In this document: positions 1 to 7,341 of the stretch, piece after piece
Layout of the letters: each line of letters opens with the position of its first letter
Numbering within the stretch: position 1 is the first letter of the stretch
Source of the DNA: Leptotrichia sp. oral taxon 223
GTDB lineage: Bacteria; Fusobacteriota; Fusobacteriia; Fusobacteriales; Leptotrichiaceae
Direction of reading: 5' to 3'
Assembly: GCF_013394795.1 (NCBI RefSeq)
Contig: NZ_JABXYU010000001.1
Coordinates: 744,001 to 808,000, forward strand
Length of the DNA stretch: 64,000 bases
Notes under the pieces: model-generated
What the model saw: only the letters and a program-made list of their open reading frames with translations
The model's database searches: none
What the model was told of the DNA's origin: nothing
Made by a program: the position numbers and the translations under genes

Positions 1-155
1 TGTACGTCCTTCTTGTAGTACCATGTGCTGTAGCAATGGGAGCGTTAAAACAGGAGTTTGGATGGAAATTATTGGCATTCCAAGTATCAATGCTGTTAAT
101 TTTACCTTATGTTGTATCAATACTGTTCTTTAATGTCGCCCGATTATTTGTATAA
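1..155 (+). CDS. feoB: Ferrous iron transport protein B, C-terminal end (partial)
   Basis: The third forward frame is open from the window edge to a TAA at 153-155 and encodes about 50 residues: a hydrophobic segment, the stretch GALKQEFGWKLLAFQ, then a second membrane segment ending FFNVARLFV. A membrane helix, a short loop with a KxEFGW-like motif and a last helix are how FeoB GTPase permeases end. The following gene, a small FeoB-associated Cys-rich protein, supports the call. The GTPase domain and most of the permease lie outside the window, so function is inferred from the tail and its neighbour. Confidence 0.7.
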   Translation, partial: YVLLVVPCAVAMGALKQEFGWKLLAFQVSMLLILPYVVSILFFNVARLFV

Positions 156-274
156 TTTTAGAATCATTGAATTACTGTGATTTAAATATATTTTTAGATT
201 AACATATAATTTTAAAATAATTTTGCTAAATAAAATTTACTATTAGCCATACAATCTTGAAAGGAAGTGCAAAC

Positions 275-448
275 ATGGAAAAAACAATCATTGTTGCTGT
301 AATTGCAGCCATAGTTGTAATCGCAGTTTTTAGAAAAATATACAAAGATTATAAGAAAAATAAAAATTTTTGTGGAACAGACTGCTGCAGTTGTTCAGGT
401 GTTTCGGTCTGTAATTTGCAAAAAAAATCAGAAAATCATAATAAATAA
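275..448 (+). CDS. FeoB-associated Cys-rich membrane protein
   Basis: A 57-residue protein with one N-terminal membrane helix (about residues 3-21, IIVAVIAAIVVIAVF), a short basic stretch (KIYKDYKKNK) and a Cys cluster CGTDCCSCSGVSVC. This layout is the FeoB-associated Cys-rich family, which sits beside feoB and is thought to help Fe(II) uptake; its biochemical role is not settled. The frame is open from a TTG at 257, but the ATG at 275 is preferred because AAAGGAAGTG lies just upstream of it. Confidence 0.75.
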   Translation: MEKTIIVAVIAAIVVIAVFRKIYKDYKKNKNFCGTDCCSCSGVSVCNLQKKSENHNK

Positions 449-555
449 TATAATTCAAATATATTTCTTTAACAAATTAAAAACAAAGAAAATAAAAATT
501 TTATTATAAGAATTATCCTGTATAATTACATCTGACCAATAGAAAAAGTGAAAAC

Positions 556-705
556 TTTTTTCTTCAAAACTCCTTTTTAAATATGCTATCACAAGGGTAG
601 CATATTTTTTTTGCCAATTTTTTACAAAGCAAGGTAATACAGTACCAAAAAGGTATTCAGTTACCTTTTTCATTTTTTAATATTTTTTATTTATTTGTGA
701 TTTTT
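556..705. repeat. Left long direct repeat, probable attachment region of the integrative element
   Basis: About 150 bp is repeated in the same orientation at 9895-10045 with only a few differences. It contains the terminator hairpin and several GGTAA...TACC words (627-666, another at 712-730) that look like paired recombinase core sites. The repeats lie just outside the two copies of a 27-bp repeat, as expected for attL and attR flanking an integrated element. The exact crossover cannot be read from one genome. Confidence 0.6.
579..611 (+). terminator. Rho-independent terminator inside the left direct repeat
   Basis: An 8-bp perfect stem (ATATGCTA / TAGCATAT) with a 9-nt loop is followed by a run of T on the plus strand. 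It would end the feo transcript. The same hairpin occurs in the right direct repeat at about 9921-9951, so it belongs to the sequence duplicated on integration. Confidence 0.7.
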
Positions 706-732
706 CTAAAAAAGGTACTCATTTACCTTGCC

Positions 733-759
733 GGTTGGTCCCCCGTTGGTCCCCAAATT
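733..759. repeat. 27-bp terminal repeat, left copy (possible integrase arm site)
   Basis: The sequence contains two GTTGGTCCCC units in tandem and is repeated perfectly at 9825-9851 in the same orientation. It lies 44 bp beyond the integrase stop codon, and its partner lies at the other end of the element. Paired GGGGACCAA-type repeats near a phage-type integrase gene suggest arm-type binding sites; that reading is inference. Confidence 0.6.
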
Positions 760-802
760 CATTGCCTACAAATTATCAGTTTTATTGATTCAATTAATGG
801 TT

Positions 803-1861
803 TTAATTTACATCATTCAAAAATTTGATGTTATCCATTGATACAGTCAATTCCTCGATGTCTGATTGAATATAATATTCATTTGTAGTGCTTATGTCCT
901 CGTGTCCTAGTATATCGGTTATTACAACGCTATTTATTTTTTGATTGTTCATAAAGGTTGCCAATGTCTTTCGGCAATCGTGTGGCTTATGATTCATTTT
1001 TAACTCTTCCAGCGTCTTATAAAACTTTTCCCTGAAATAATTTGTACGTATCGGCTTATTTTCTTTTTTCTTTTTCTCAAATACCCATTTTTTATTATAT
1101 AACAAATATTCAGTTGGACTGCTCTCATATAGTCCTTTCACTAACTGAAATATATCCTTGTGTATCGGTATTTGTCTATGTCTCCCTTTTTCCGTCTTGT
1201 TTCCGCCGTTTATAATTCTACGCAGCAAGTCAACGTTTTCTTTTTTCAGTTCTGTAATTTCACCTATTCTCATACCTGTGTAAATCATAATTAAAATATA
1301 GTCTACCCACTGTATGCCAATATTATTCCACAGCTTTTGAATTTCATAGCCTGTAAACACGTTCTTTTGCCTTTTGCTGCTTTCCTTTGGCAACCTTATA
1401 AACTTCGCTCTGTTCACTGTCATTATCTCAAGTTCCATAGCATAATTGGATAATACTGTCAAAAAGTTCTTTGTGATCTTCTTTGTTGCTACACTGCAAT
1501 TAAGACTGTTTACTGTATCTTGCATTTGCGGTCCTTTTATTTCCCTGAATACTAGACTATGTAACGGCTTACATCTCTTAAAGCTGTTCTCGTAGCCTTT
1601 TATCGTGCCAACTGCAACCAGTCCTTTCTGATTCTCAATAAATAATCTATACAACCCCTTAAATGTCATTGTGCTGTTTTCTACGTCATAGGGATTGTAT
1701 AAATATTCATTCAGCACTTCCATTGCCTGTTTCCTTGTTTCATAATAGCCCAGCGATACCCTTTTCTTTGTTCTCCAGTCCGTAACCCTTACCCTGTACG
1801 GCTTTCTCTTTGTGGTTTTTGTTACACTTCCAGTACCATTTGCATTTTTTATTCTTTTCAT
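803..1861 (-). CDS. int: Tyrosine recombinase / phage-type integrase
   Basis: A 352-residue site-specific recombinase with an N-terminal AP2-like DNA-binding segment (TKRKPYRVRVTDW...KRVSLGYYETRKQA), a SAM-like core-binding domain and a C-terminal catalytic domain. Catalytic motifs are visible: Arg in YTGMRIGEI, Lys in NKTEKGRHRQIPI, HDCR box, LGHEDISTT and the nucleophile Tyr in EYYIQSD. It should catalyse integration and excision of the surrounding element. The ATG at 1861 has GGTGGAAG just upstream and is preferred to a TTG four codons earlier. It is the last gene of the leftward operon and faces the left repeat. A 50-residue relic of a close relative is at 10047-10199. Confidence 0.93.
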   Translation of the reverse strand: MKRIKNANGTGSVTKTTKRKPYRVRVTDWRTKKRVSLGYYETRKQAMEVLNEYLYNPYDVENSTMTFKGLYRLFIENQKGLVAVGTIKGYENSFKRCKPLHSLVFREIKGPQMQDTVNSLNCSVATKKITKNFLTVLSNYAMELEIMTVNRAKFIRLPKESSKRQKNVFTGYEIQKLWNNIGIQWVDYILIMIYTGMRIGEITELKKENVDLLRRIINGGNKTEKGRHRQIPIHKDIFQLVKGLYESSPTEYLLYNKKWVFEKKKKENKPIRTNYFREKFYKTLEELKMNHKPHDCRKTLATFMNNQKINSVVITDILGHEDISTTNEYYIQSDIEELTVSMDNIKFLNDVN

Positions 1862-1936
1862 TTCTTCCACCAATCCAAAAATCTAGCTAATAGGCACTAC
1901 TCTACCCTATAATTTTAATACCGTTTTTTACAATAG

Positions 1937-2155
1937 TCAAAAAAATATTTTAATCAGTTCATTGTCCGTTAGTTCTAATAACTCTTTTATCCTGTATATT
2001 TCCGACTGTGTAAAATAATTTTTTCCGTTTATTTTTTTATTAAGTCCACTTTCCGATATTCTTAATTCCTTAGCTAATTTCTGGTAATTCATTTTTTTAT
2101 CCTTTATCTTGAGCTTTAATACGTTGTATGCCATTCTCTTTGCTCTCAAGTTCAA
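1937..2155 (-). CDS. Small HTH DNA-binding protein (Cro/excisionase-like)
   Basis: A 72-residue protein with a predicted helix-turn-helix (MNYQKLAKELRISESGLNKKING) and the C-terminal pattern ELLELTDNELIKIFF. The same architecture and ending (EFLNLTNDEVVEIFINE) occur in the gene at 5928-6134, so the element carries two related small regulators. Its place between rep and int would suit an excisionase or copy-control regulator, but nothing proves this. The start is a TTG preceded by GGGGTGA; an ATG seven codons in is the alternative. Confidence 0.6.
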   Translation of the reverse strand: MNLRAKRMAYNVLKLKIKDKKMNYQKLAKELRISESGLNKKINGKNYFTQSEIYRIKELLELTDNELIKIFF

Positions 2156-2173
2156 TTAAATCACCCCGTTTTG

Positions 2174-2926
2174 TTATTTGAATATTCCTGAAGCAGTAAA
2201 CAGCCTTTTCCTGTCATTTATCATTTCAAAAAAGGCCCGAATTTCCATATCATCAAGTTTCATTATACGCTTTTTTCCTACAATAGTTATATATTTTAAT
2301 ACTGTATCAATATCATTTTCAGTATCTTTTACTATTTTTACGTCAATAGCGTTCTTAATTTCCTCTCCTTTCCATTTTTTCCAAGTCTTTTCCAATTTTT
2401 CTATTTCTTTTTTTCTGATCCAATGTTTCTTAAAGTCTTCTCTAACTCCTAATAATAAATGGATATGCGGCAATAACTTTCCTGTATATTTATTATAGGA
2501 AATTTCAACTATTTTTATATAGCCCAGCATTATTGCCTGTATGCTCCTTTTCCTTATGATTTTAGCCACTATTTCATTATTTTCTCCCACTTCCTTGCTT
2601 AATTTCGATAAATCGCTTATTTCTCTGCCGTTAAATGTTATTAGGATATATCGGATTCCGTTTTGTTCATTGATTTTTTTCTTTAGTTTTAAAAAGGACT
2701 TGAATTTTTTGTTTTCTCGGCATAAAGGACAAGTTTGGCGCTTACACCTTGTTACAAAGTTTATTTCTCCAGCACTGTATAAAAGTTCATTGTTTATGCA
2801 GTCTATTATTTCATCAACTTCATTTGTCTTCCTGTATTCCTCTATGATTTCCAATATCTCTATTATCCTATCTGTTTCTTTTTCTGTATATCTATATCGC
2901 TTAGGATAATTCCCACTTTTTTCCAT
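2174..2926 (-). CDS. Rolling-circle replication initiator (Rep_1-like HUH endonuclease)
   Basis: A 250-residue protein with features of plasmid Rep proteins of the pC194/pUB110 type. It has a Cys cluster (RCKRQTCPLC, residues ~61-70), a motif-I-like strand (RYILITFNG), an HUH metal motif (LPHIHLLLGV, residues ~152-161) and a motif-III-like segment (TVLKYITIVGKK) in which the Tyr would be the nicking residue. Such proteins nick a double-strand origin and start rolling-circle replication. GGAAGTGAATTG precedes the ATG. Rep, the small HTH gene and int form the distal part of one leftward operon. A replication initiator inside an integrated element implies a circular replicating stage after excision; that is inference. 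Confidence 0.8.
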   Translation of the reverse strand: MEKSGNYPKRYRYTEKETDRIIEILEIIEEYRKTNEVDEIIDCINNELLYSAGEINFVTRCKRQTCPLCRENKKFKSFLKLKKKINEQNGIRYILITFNGREISDLSKLSKEVGENNEIVAKIIRKRSIQAIMLGYIKIVEISYNKYTGKLLPHIHLLLGVREDFKKHWIRKKEIEKLEKTWKKWKGEEIKNAIDVKIVKDTENDIDTVLKYITIVGKKRIMKLDDMEIRAFFEMINDRKRLFTASGIFK

Positions 2927-3094
2927 TCAATTCACTTCCTTACCCAAATGTTAAATTCGGCGTGCATTATCCCTCTCTTTTTTCTATAATCATTTTTCCT
3001 TGTGTATGTCTGTATATAATCAATAAATTATCATTGCTTTTCTTTGAAATATATAGATTATTTTGTATTCTAAGCCTTTATTTATGCTATCTAG

Positions 3095-3123
3095 ATTATA
3101 TCTTTGAATGAAAAATGATTAAA
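3095..3123 (-). promoter_or_regulatory. Possible promoter for rep
   Basis: On the minus strand a perfect -10 TATAAT (3095-3100) lies 17 bp from a weak -35 TTTAAT (3118-3123). The -35 overlaps the start of an inverted copy of the iteron-like word (3121-3134), so a protein bound there could control rep. This is a sequence match only. Confidence 0.35.
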
Positions 3124-3318
3124 AATGTAAGATAACTACCCCATATAACTATATATAAGAAAAGGGAAAAATTTTTGTTCACTCAAAATCACGTAATTTT
3201 TTTAACCTTGTATTAATCTTACATTTTTTGTTGTTATGGTATCTAACTTTACATTTTTATTTCCTATTTTTTACTTCAAAAACGTATAATTTGTTATGGT
3301 ATTTAATATTACATTTTT
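3121..3318. repeat. Iteron-like repeats upstream of rep (candidate origin or operator region)
   Basis: The word TAnnnTTACATTTTT occurs directly at 3211-3228, 3240-3258 and 3300-3318, and inverted at 3121-3134. The last two direct copies are exactly 60 bp apart and share the preceding GTTATGG. The 540-bp gap 2927-3465 has no gene and is very AT-rich. Repeated words next to a Rep gene often mark an origin or Rep operator. I see no convincing pC194-type nick site, so the origin role is a hypothesis. Confidence 0.5.
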
Positions 3319-3356
3319 ATTCTCTTATCATTTAAAGATTAGGGCCTAAATTTTGA

Positions 3357-3385
3357 TTGTCTTAACTGCTCTGATATGGTATAAT
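3357..3385 (+). promoter_or_regulatory. Plus-strand promoter opposing the operon
   Basis: -35 TTGTCT (3357-3362), a 17-bp spacer and a perfect extended -10 (TGG TATAAT, 3380-3385). It points right, against every gene from 803 to 6134, and no plus-strand gene follows. It could produce a short antisense RNA, as in plasmid copy control. Confidence 0.4.
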
Positions 3386-3465
3386 TGATATATAGAAATA
3401 CACCAAAATAATTATGATTGCTTGTTATAACACTCCCCCCTTTTTGTGAAATAACAGGCATTTTT

Positions 3466-3618
3466 TTATTTCTTGTCCTTTTTCTTCGGATTATATTCTT
3501 GCTGTGATTTTCCATAATTCAGTTTGCCACACTTCTTGCATTTGGCGGCATAATAAATACAGCTGTTCTCTATTCCAAATAAGAACGTTCCACAATGCTT
3601 GCAATATACTGATTTCAT
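3466..3618 (-). CDS. Com-like small zinc-finger protein
   Basis: A 50-residue frame beginning MKSVYCKHCG with two CxxC pairs (YCKHCG and KCKKCG) 18 residues apart and a Lys-rich tail (YNPKKKDKK). GGAG lies upstream of the ATG. The size, the two knuckles and the phrase CGTFLFGIEN...KCKKCGKLN resemble the Com translational regulator of Mu-like phages, which binds mRNA. Function here is by resemblance only. Confidence 0.6.
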   Translation of the reverse strand: MKSVYCKHCGTFLFGIENSCIYYAAKCKKCGKLNYGKSQQEYNPKKKDKK

Positions 3619-3635
3619 ATTTTCTCCTTTCGCTG

Positions 3636-3920
3636 TTATGATAATGGTTGTCCGTCTTCCTCTTCATCAAAGACTTTCATTATTTGCTCGCTTTCGTCAA
3701 TAAGTGCCTCAAAAACAACATTATCTATTGACACCTCTAACAAATCGGTAACTTTATCCACTATTTGAATTATTTGATTACCAGGTATCATCAATTCGCC
3801 TAAAAACTCAACAAATGCTACTGCCTGTATTTTCCGTTCTTTTTGTGTTTCAATCCACTTCTTTTTTCGTTCTTCATTTGTTGTTGTTAAGACTTTTCTT
3901 AATATACCCATTCTATCCAT
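3636..3920 (-). CDS. Hypothetical element protein (94 aa)
   Basis: A 94-residue soluble acidic protein, predicted helical, ending in DEEEDGQPLS. It has no motif I recognise. Its position between two other small genes of the same leftward operon, with short gaps, supports it being expressed. Confidence 0.55.
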   Translation of the reverse strand: MDRMGILRKVLTTTNEERKKKWIETQKERKIQAVAFVEFLGELMIPGNQIIQIVDKVTDLLEVSIDNVVFEALIDESEQIMKVFDEEEDGQPLS

Positions 3921-3932
3921 TTTCTAACACTC

Positions 3933-4055
3933 CTATAATTTTCTGTCTGTCGGTATTCCTAACTTAATCAATAATTTCTCCATTTCTTCCACGCTTAATT
4001 GTTTAAATGCTTTGATTATCGCCTTTGCTCTTTCATCACTATTAATTTTCTCCAT
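3933..4055 (-). CDS. Hypothetical 40-aa protein
   Basis: A short frame MEKINSDERAKAIIKAFKQL... ending PTDRKL. A strong ribosome binding site (GGGAGGAATACAGG) sits directly upstream of the ATG, and the gene fits between its neighbours with the same direction and small gaps. The peptide is probably two amphipathic helices. No family recognised. Confidence 0.5.
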   Translation of the reverse strand: MEKINSDERAKAIIKAFKQLSVEEMEKLLIKLGIPTDRKL

Positions 4056-4121
4056 CCTGTATTCCTCCCGTTATTTTTTCAGTTAATAGAACGGAAAATT
4101 CCGTTCTCGTAAATTCCTGTA

Positions 4122-4742
4122 TTATCTGCCTGTTTTTATTTCTAAAACTTTAGTTTGTATTTCTTCAATAGCATTTAAAAACGGTCTGTATTTTTCTTCA
4201 AAGCTCATTTCTGTTTGCGGCTCAAGTTCAAAATCAAGGTATTTTTCTAAGTCCTTGTTTATCAATTTTTCAAGTTCCTTTTCTTTATCTAGCCTTGTAA
4301 ATAATTTTCCTATTTTTCTGTTCCCCAATATTTCCCTTATTATTCTAAGCATTTTAAGATTATTAGCCTCGTAACCTAAAATTTCAAATACTATTTCTTC
4401 AAAAAGTTCATCTGGTATATCAAATTTTGAAAATTCCATTATATATTTAAGTTTATCAAAGTCTATTTTTTCAATTTCTTTTTTGCTCCATTTTTGACTG
4501 TATTCTTTAATATTTCCAGTTATATCAGCATTTATTTGCTTTATTTCAATCTCAAATTTTTCTTTTACAGGTTTCATATTCTGCGTGATATTTTTTTCAA
4601 TTTCTTCTGGTGAACCCCACGCACCTTCGTGGCTTTCTCTAGTTATTCTTAGGCTTTCTAAAAATATCAGCCTTTTTTCTTCCGCCTTTGCAATAAGTTT
4701 ACTCAATTCGTTATTTAGTTCGTATCCAATGTATATAGTCAT
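4122..4742 (-). CDS. Hypothetical helical protein (206 aa)
   Basis: A 206-residue charged protein with no membrane segment or signal peptide, made mostly of predicted helices. An N-terminal coiled-coil-like stretch (ELNNELSKLIAKAEEKRLIFLESLRI) is followed by Glu/Lys-rich helices. I recognise no catalytic motif. It starts three bases after the stop of the upstream gene (4746-4970), so the two are probably translated together. Confidence 0.6.
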   Translation of the reverse strand: MTIYIGYELNNELSKLIAKAEEKRLIFLESLRITRESHEGAWGSPEEIEKNITQNMKPVKEKFEIEIKQINADITGNIKEYSQKWSKKEIEKIDFDKLKYIMEFSKFDIPDELFEEIVFEILGYEANNLKMLRIIREILGNRKIGKLFTRLDKEKELEKLINKDLEKYLDFELEPQTEMSFEEKYRPFLNAIEEIQTKVLEIKTGR

Positions 4743-4745
4743 TTC

Positions 4746-4970
4746 CTATCCCTCCATTTCCATTCTTGCCACTTGCTTTCCTAATTCAAAAAAAGTTTTT
4801 TGTGTTTCTACAAGTAAATCAGCAAAAAAATTACTCGCCTCTCTACTGCTTTTAAGTTCTTTCATTACAATATCCATTTTTCTTTTGCAACGTATCTCAA
4901 GTTCTATATCTGCCCATTCAAGTATTGCTTCTTCCATACTTTTTTTCGCTTTTTCTTTCATTTCTTCCAT
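4746..4970 (-). CDS. Hypothetical helical protein (74 aa)
   Basis: A 74-residue protein, almost entirely predicted helix, with the segment RKMDIVMKELKSSREASNFFADLL. Direct neighbour of the 206-aa gene in the same operon. No known domain recognised. Confidence 0.5.
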   Translation of the reverse strand: MEEMKEKAKKSMEEAILEWADIELEIRCKRKMDIVMKELKSSREASNFFADLLVETQKTFFELGKQVARMEMEG

Positions 4971-4983
4971 TTAATCCACTCTC

Positions 4984-5091
4984 CTATTTAAATATTTTCT
5001 TGATTCTGTTAATGATTTTCTTTTGTTCCTTTTCCCTTGCCTTGTCGCTGTTCTTGTTTACCATTCCTATGGCTTCAAATTTGTGTTTCAT
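4984..5091 (-). CDS. Hypothetical 35-aa basic peptide
   Basis: The frame MKHKFEAIGMVNKNSDKARE... ends IKKIFK. GGAGTGG lies six bases upstream of the ATG. It is very basic (many Lys), is predicted as one long helix and sits between two operon genes. It could bind nucleic acid, but no family is recognised. Confidence 0.45.
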   Translation of the reverse strand: MKHKFEAIGMVNKNSDKAREKEQKKIINRIKKIFK

Positions 5092-5144
5092 TCTTTACCA
5101 CTCCATTTCAATATTAAATTTTATTTATTTGTTTATTTTCGGAT

Positions 5145-5870
5145 CTAGTTCAATAACAAAACTTCATTATTCCCTAGCCCTGTATTTTGATTGATTCCGT
5201 CCATTATAACCCTTACACTTTCGGGGTATAGCCTTGTTACCACTTTTAATAAGTCCTTGCCATAATCATTCGCTAGTGCATATTTAAGCACGCTTTTAAA
5301 TCTGTCCTTTGCCCTTACCGTCTTGTTATAGTTAGTCATTCTAGCCTTTAAATCAATGTGATATTGTTCCTTAAATACCCTGTAAATTTCATTGTATCTG
5401 TTCCCGTAATTTCCCCCACCAACTCTTACGACCCTGTTTATAATGTCCTCTATCTGATAAGGCTGTAAATCTCCATTAAGCCCTTTGATTATTTCCTTTT
5501 GTGCCTCGTTCTCAATTCTTAATCTTTCGTTTTCAAGCTCGCTTTCTATCTGCATTTGTAACAACTCAATCTTAGTAAACTGCTTAGGTTTAGTAGCTCT
5601 TTCAATTAACTTAAATCTTACTACCGCATCATATCGAGCCGCTAACTGGAATACCCCCTCTTTTGTTAAATCGTACTGTGGCAATTTTCTTCCTGTATTG
5701 TCCGAATATTCACTCAACGCAAAAATGCGTTCAGTATCAAGCCCTTTGTTTTCCAGCTTTTCAATCTCATCTTTAATATCTCTTAATACATCTGCGTGTC
5801 TTTTCCCTGTTACCTCTGCAATTTCTCTACTTGTCATTGTACTTTCTTTCAATACTGCTAATTCTTTCAT
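5145..5870 (-). CDS. Rha-family phage regulatory protein
   Basis: A 241-residue protein. The N-terminal half matches the phage Rha (pRha) domain: SREIAEVTGKRHADVLRDIKDEIEKL, then FALSEYSDNTGRKLPQYDLTKEGVFQLAARYDA. A coiled coil (residues ~100-128) and a C-terminal domain (YQIEDIINRVVRVGGGNYGNRYNEIYRVFKEQYH) follow, resembling the C-terminal domains of phage antirepressors. Rha proteins occur in temperate phages and satellites and affect early regulation. It is the second gene of the leftward operon, directly after the Cro-like gene, which points to a phage-type regulatory cassette. Confidence 0.8.
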   Translation of the reverse strand: MKELAVLKESTMTSREIAEVTGKRHADVLRDIKDEIEKLENKGLDTERIFALSEYSDNTGRKLPQYDLTKEGVFQLAARYDAVVRFKLIERATKPKQFTKIELLQMQIESELENERLRIENEAQKEIIKGLNGDLQPYQIEDIINRVVRVGGGNYGNRYNEIYRVFKEQYHIDLKARMTNYNKTVRAKDRFKSVLKYALANDYGKDLLKVVTRLYPESVRVIMDGINQNTGLGNNEVLLLN

Positions 5871-5927
5871 TTCTTACCTCTCCTATCCTGTTTTTTAATA
5901 TTGCTCGGCTAAAATTTCAGCCCAGCC

Positions 5928-6134
5928 CTATTCGTTTATAAAGATTTCTACTACTTCATCATTGGTTAAATTTAAAAATTCTTTTAGTTTTGCGATTTCT
6001 TCGGGCTTAAATTTAGTTCTCCCATTAAATCTTTTGTTTACTGGAACTATTGAAAAGCCGAATAATTTAGCTACATCGTCCTGTGTTTTTCCGTTTAATA
6101 CCATTTTTGAATCCAATAATTTTCTGTTAATCAT
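5928..6134 (-). CDS. Cro-like small HTH protein
   Basis: A 68-residue protein with a helix-turn-helix (TQDDVAKLFGFSIVPVNKRFNGRTKFKPEEI) and the ending LTNDEVVEIFINE. It is the first gene of the leftward operon, divergent from the CI-like repressor gene at 6287, which is the usual place for Cro. It is related in sequence pattern to the gene at 1937-2155. Confidence 0.7.
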   Translation of the reverse strand: MINRKLLDSKMVLNGKTQDDVAKLFGFSIVPVNKRFNGRTKFKPEEIAKLKEFLNLTNDEVVEIFINE

Positions 6135-6147
6135 TTTTTATCACCCC

Positions 6148-6256
6148 TAACTATCACATACTATGTATGTATTTTATTTAAATATAGCATACATACTATA
6201 TAAGTGTCAAGTATTTTTTGTTTGTATTTTTTGATTTTTGTGATATGATAGTTATA
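6148..6256. promoter_or_regulatory. Divergent promoter-operator region between Cro-like and CI-like genes
   Basis: On the minus strand TTGACA (6205-6210), an 18-bp spacer and TATATT (6181-6186) form a strong promoter for the leftward operon. On the plus strand TTGTAT (6222-6227), 16 bp and TATGAT (6244-6249) can serve the repressor gene. Operator candidates are the palindromic words ACATACTATGTATGT (from 6156) and CATACATACTATATA (6188-6202, inside the minus spacer). In addition, TAACTATCA (6148-6156) recurs inverted as TGATAGTTA (6246-6254). Confidence 0.6.
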
Positions 6257-6286
6257 GAAGCAAATGGATTGGATTGGTGAATAATT

Positions 6287-6901
6287 ATGAAAATAAACGA
6301 AAAAATAAAAGAACTAAGAACTAAAAATAAATTAACACAAAAGGAATTTGCCAATAAAACAGGTTTATCAATTTCAACAATACAAAAATATGAGTACGGC
6401 GACTTAACCCCTAGTGAATCGGTATTATTTAAAATTTGCAAAACTTTCGATATTTCCCCTGACGAATTGTTAAAAGATACCAAAAATGTCGATGAATTGG
6501 ATGAAATGGAAAAATATTATCAAATTTTATTTACAGATACATACCAACCTGACAAAAAATTAAGAAATATTCTCATTGATTTGGACGATAGAGAAGTTTT
6601 TTTGAAAAAAGATGAAAAGGCGATAGTGGAATTTCTTTTATACAATGGATTTGAATTTGATTTTTTAGATATATACGATAATCTTTTATATTGTAAAAAT
6701 GATAAATTACAAATTGACACTTTAATTGAGATAACACAATTAAGACAATTAATCTCTATGACTAAAAAAAAGATTATGTTAGATTTTAAAATTATATTTG
6801 ATACTTTTGGCGAAGATTGGGAAACGGGAAGCCTTTCATATATGGAAATTCTAGAAAAACAAATTGAAGAAGAAAAGGAACTAGAAAAGGATTTTGATTA
6901 A
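6287..6901 (+). CDS. XRE-family CI-like repressor
   Basis: A 204-residue protein with a classical N-terminal helix-turn-helix: INEKIKELRTKNKLTQKEFANKTGLSISTIQKYEYGDLTPS (residues ~3-43), followed by CKTFDISPDELL. The C-terminal part is acidic and helical, with no Ser/Lys LexA-type peptidase motif, so any induction would not use self-cleavage. It is the only rightward protein gene of the element before the non-coding region and is divergent from the Cro-like operon, so it probably maintains the integrated state. Confidence 0.85.
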   Translation: MKINEKIKELRTKNKLTQKEFANKTGLSISTIQKYEYGDLTPSESVLFKICKTFDISPDELLKDTKNVDELDEMEKYYQILFTDTYQPDKKLRNILIDLDDREVFLKKDEKAIVEFLLYNGFEFDFLDIYDNLLYCKNDKLQIDTLIEITQLRQLISMTKKKIMLDFKIIFDTFGEDWETGSLSYMEILEKQIEEEKELEKDFD

Positions 6902-6947
6902 TTCATTAATCCCTAAATCAAACCGCAAAACTTCTGCCATCTCAAAA

Positions 6948-7046
6948 CGACTGAACGAATCGTGCACCCATAATTAAACGACTGGGCAAATCGCCTACCC
7001 ATAGTTAAAGGACTAGGCGAATTGTCTACCCCTATTGAACGGATTG
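6948..7046. repeat. Degenerate 31-bp tandem repeat (three copies plus a partial)
   Basis: Units begin at 6948, 6979 and 7010, with a partial fourth at 7040. They share a CGACTG...CGAATCG...CTACCCATA-TTAAA framework. Copies differ by point changes, and one stop-containing frame rules out a simple coding repeat. It starts 47 bp after the repressor stop codon. Confidence 0.65.
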
Positions 7047-7341
7047 TTAAGGGAGTAGTTAAAAGCGACACCCTTTGAAGTGAATAGATAAAATCTACTG
7101 TGTTAGCTTTTGTTAGCCAGTATATAAAATTTATATATCAGATAACGGGCTATGTTAAACTTAGGTCGTGAATAATTATTGAATACATCCAATAGAGATA
7201 AACTCCCCTTTGGTTGTTTTTATTTCTCCATTTGTGGGGAAAAGTTAATAAGCAATATATTTTGCCCTCGCCCTTATGGCGAACGTGATTTTATACCAAC
7301 ATTTCCCTTATAATTTTTTTCAGGATGAATAAGTGATAACC

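Noticed and set aside
455-673. Minus-strand frame starting MKKVTEYLFGTVLPCF, recurring at 9883-10071
   Set aside because: It is repeated only because it lies in the duplicated attachment repeat, crosses the terminator hairpin, and its C-terminal half differs between the copies.
2178-2909. Plus-strand frames opposite the Rep gene
   Set aside because: The minus-strand frame has clear Rep motifs; the plus frames are hydrophobic antisense shadows without ribosome sites.
2930-3480. pC194-type double-strand origin nick site
   Set aside because: No sequence resembling the known nick region of that plasmid family could be identified with confidence.
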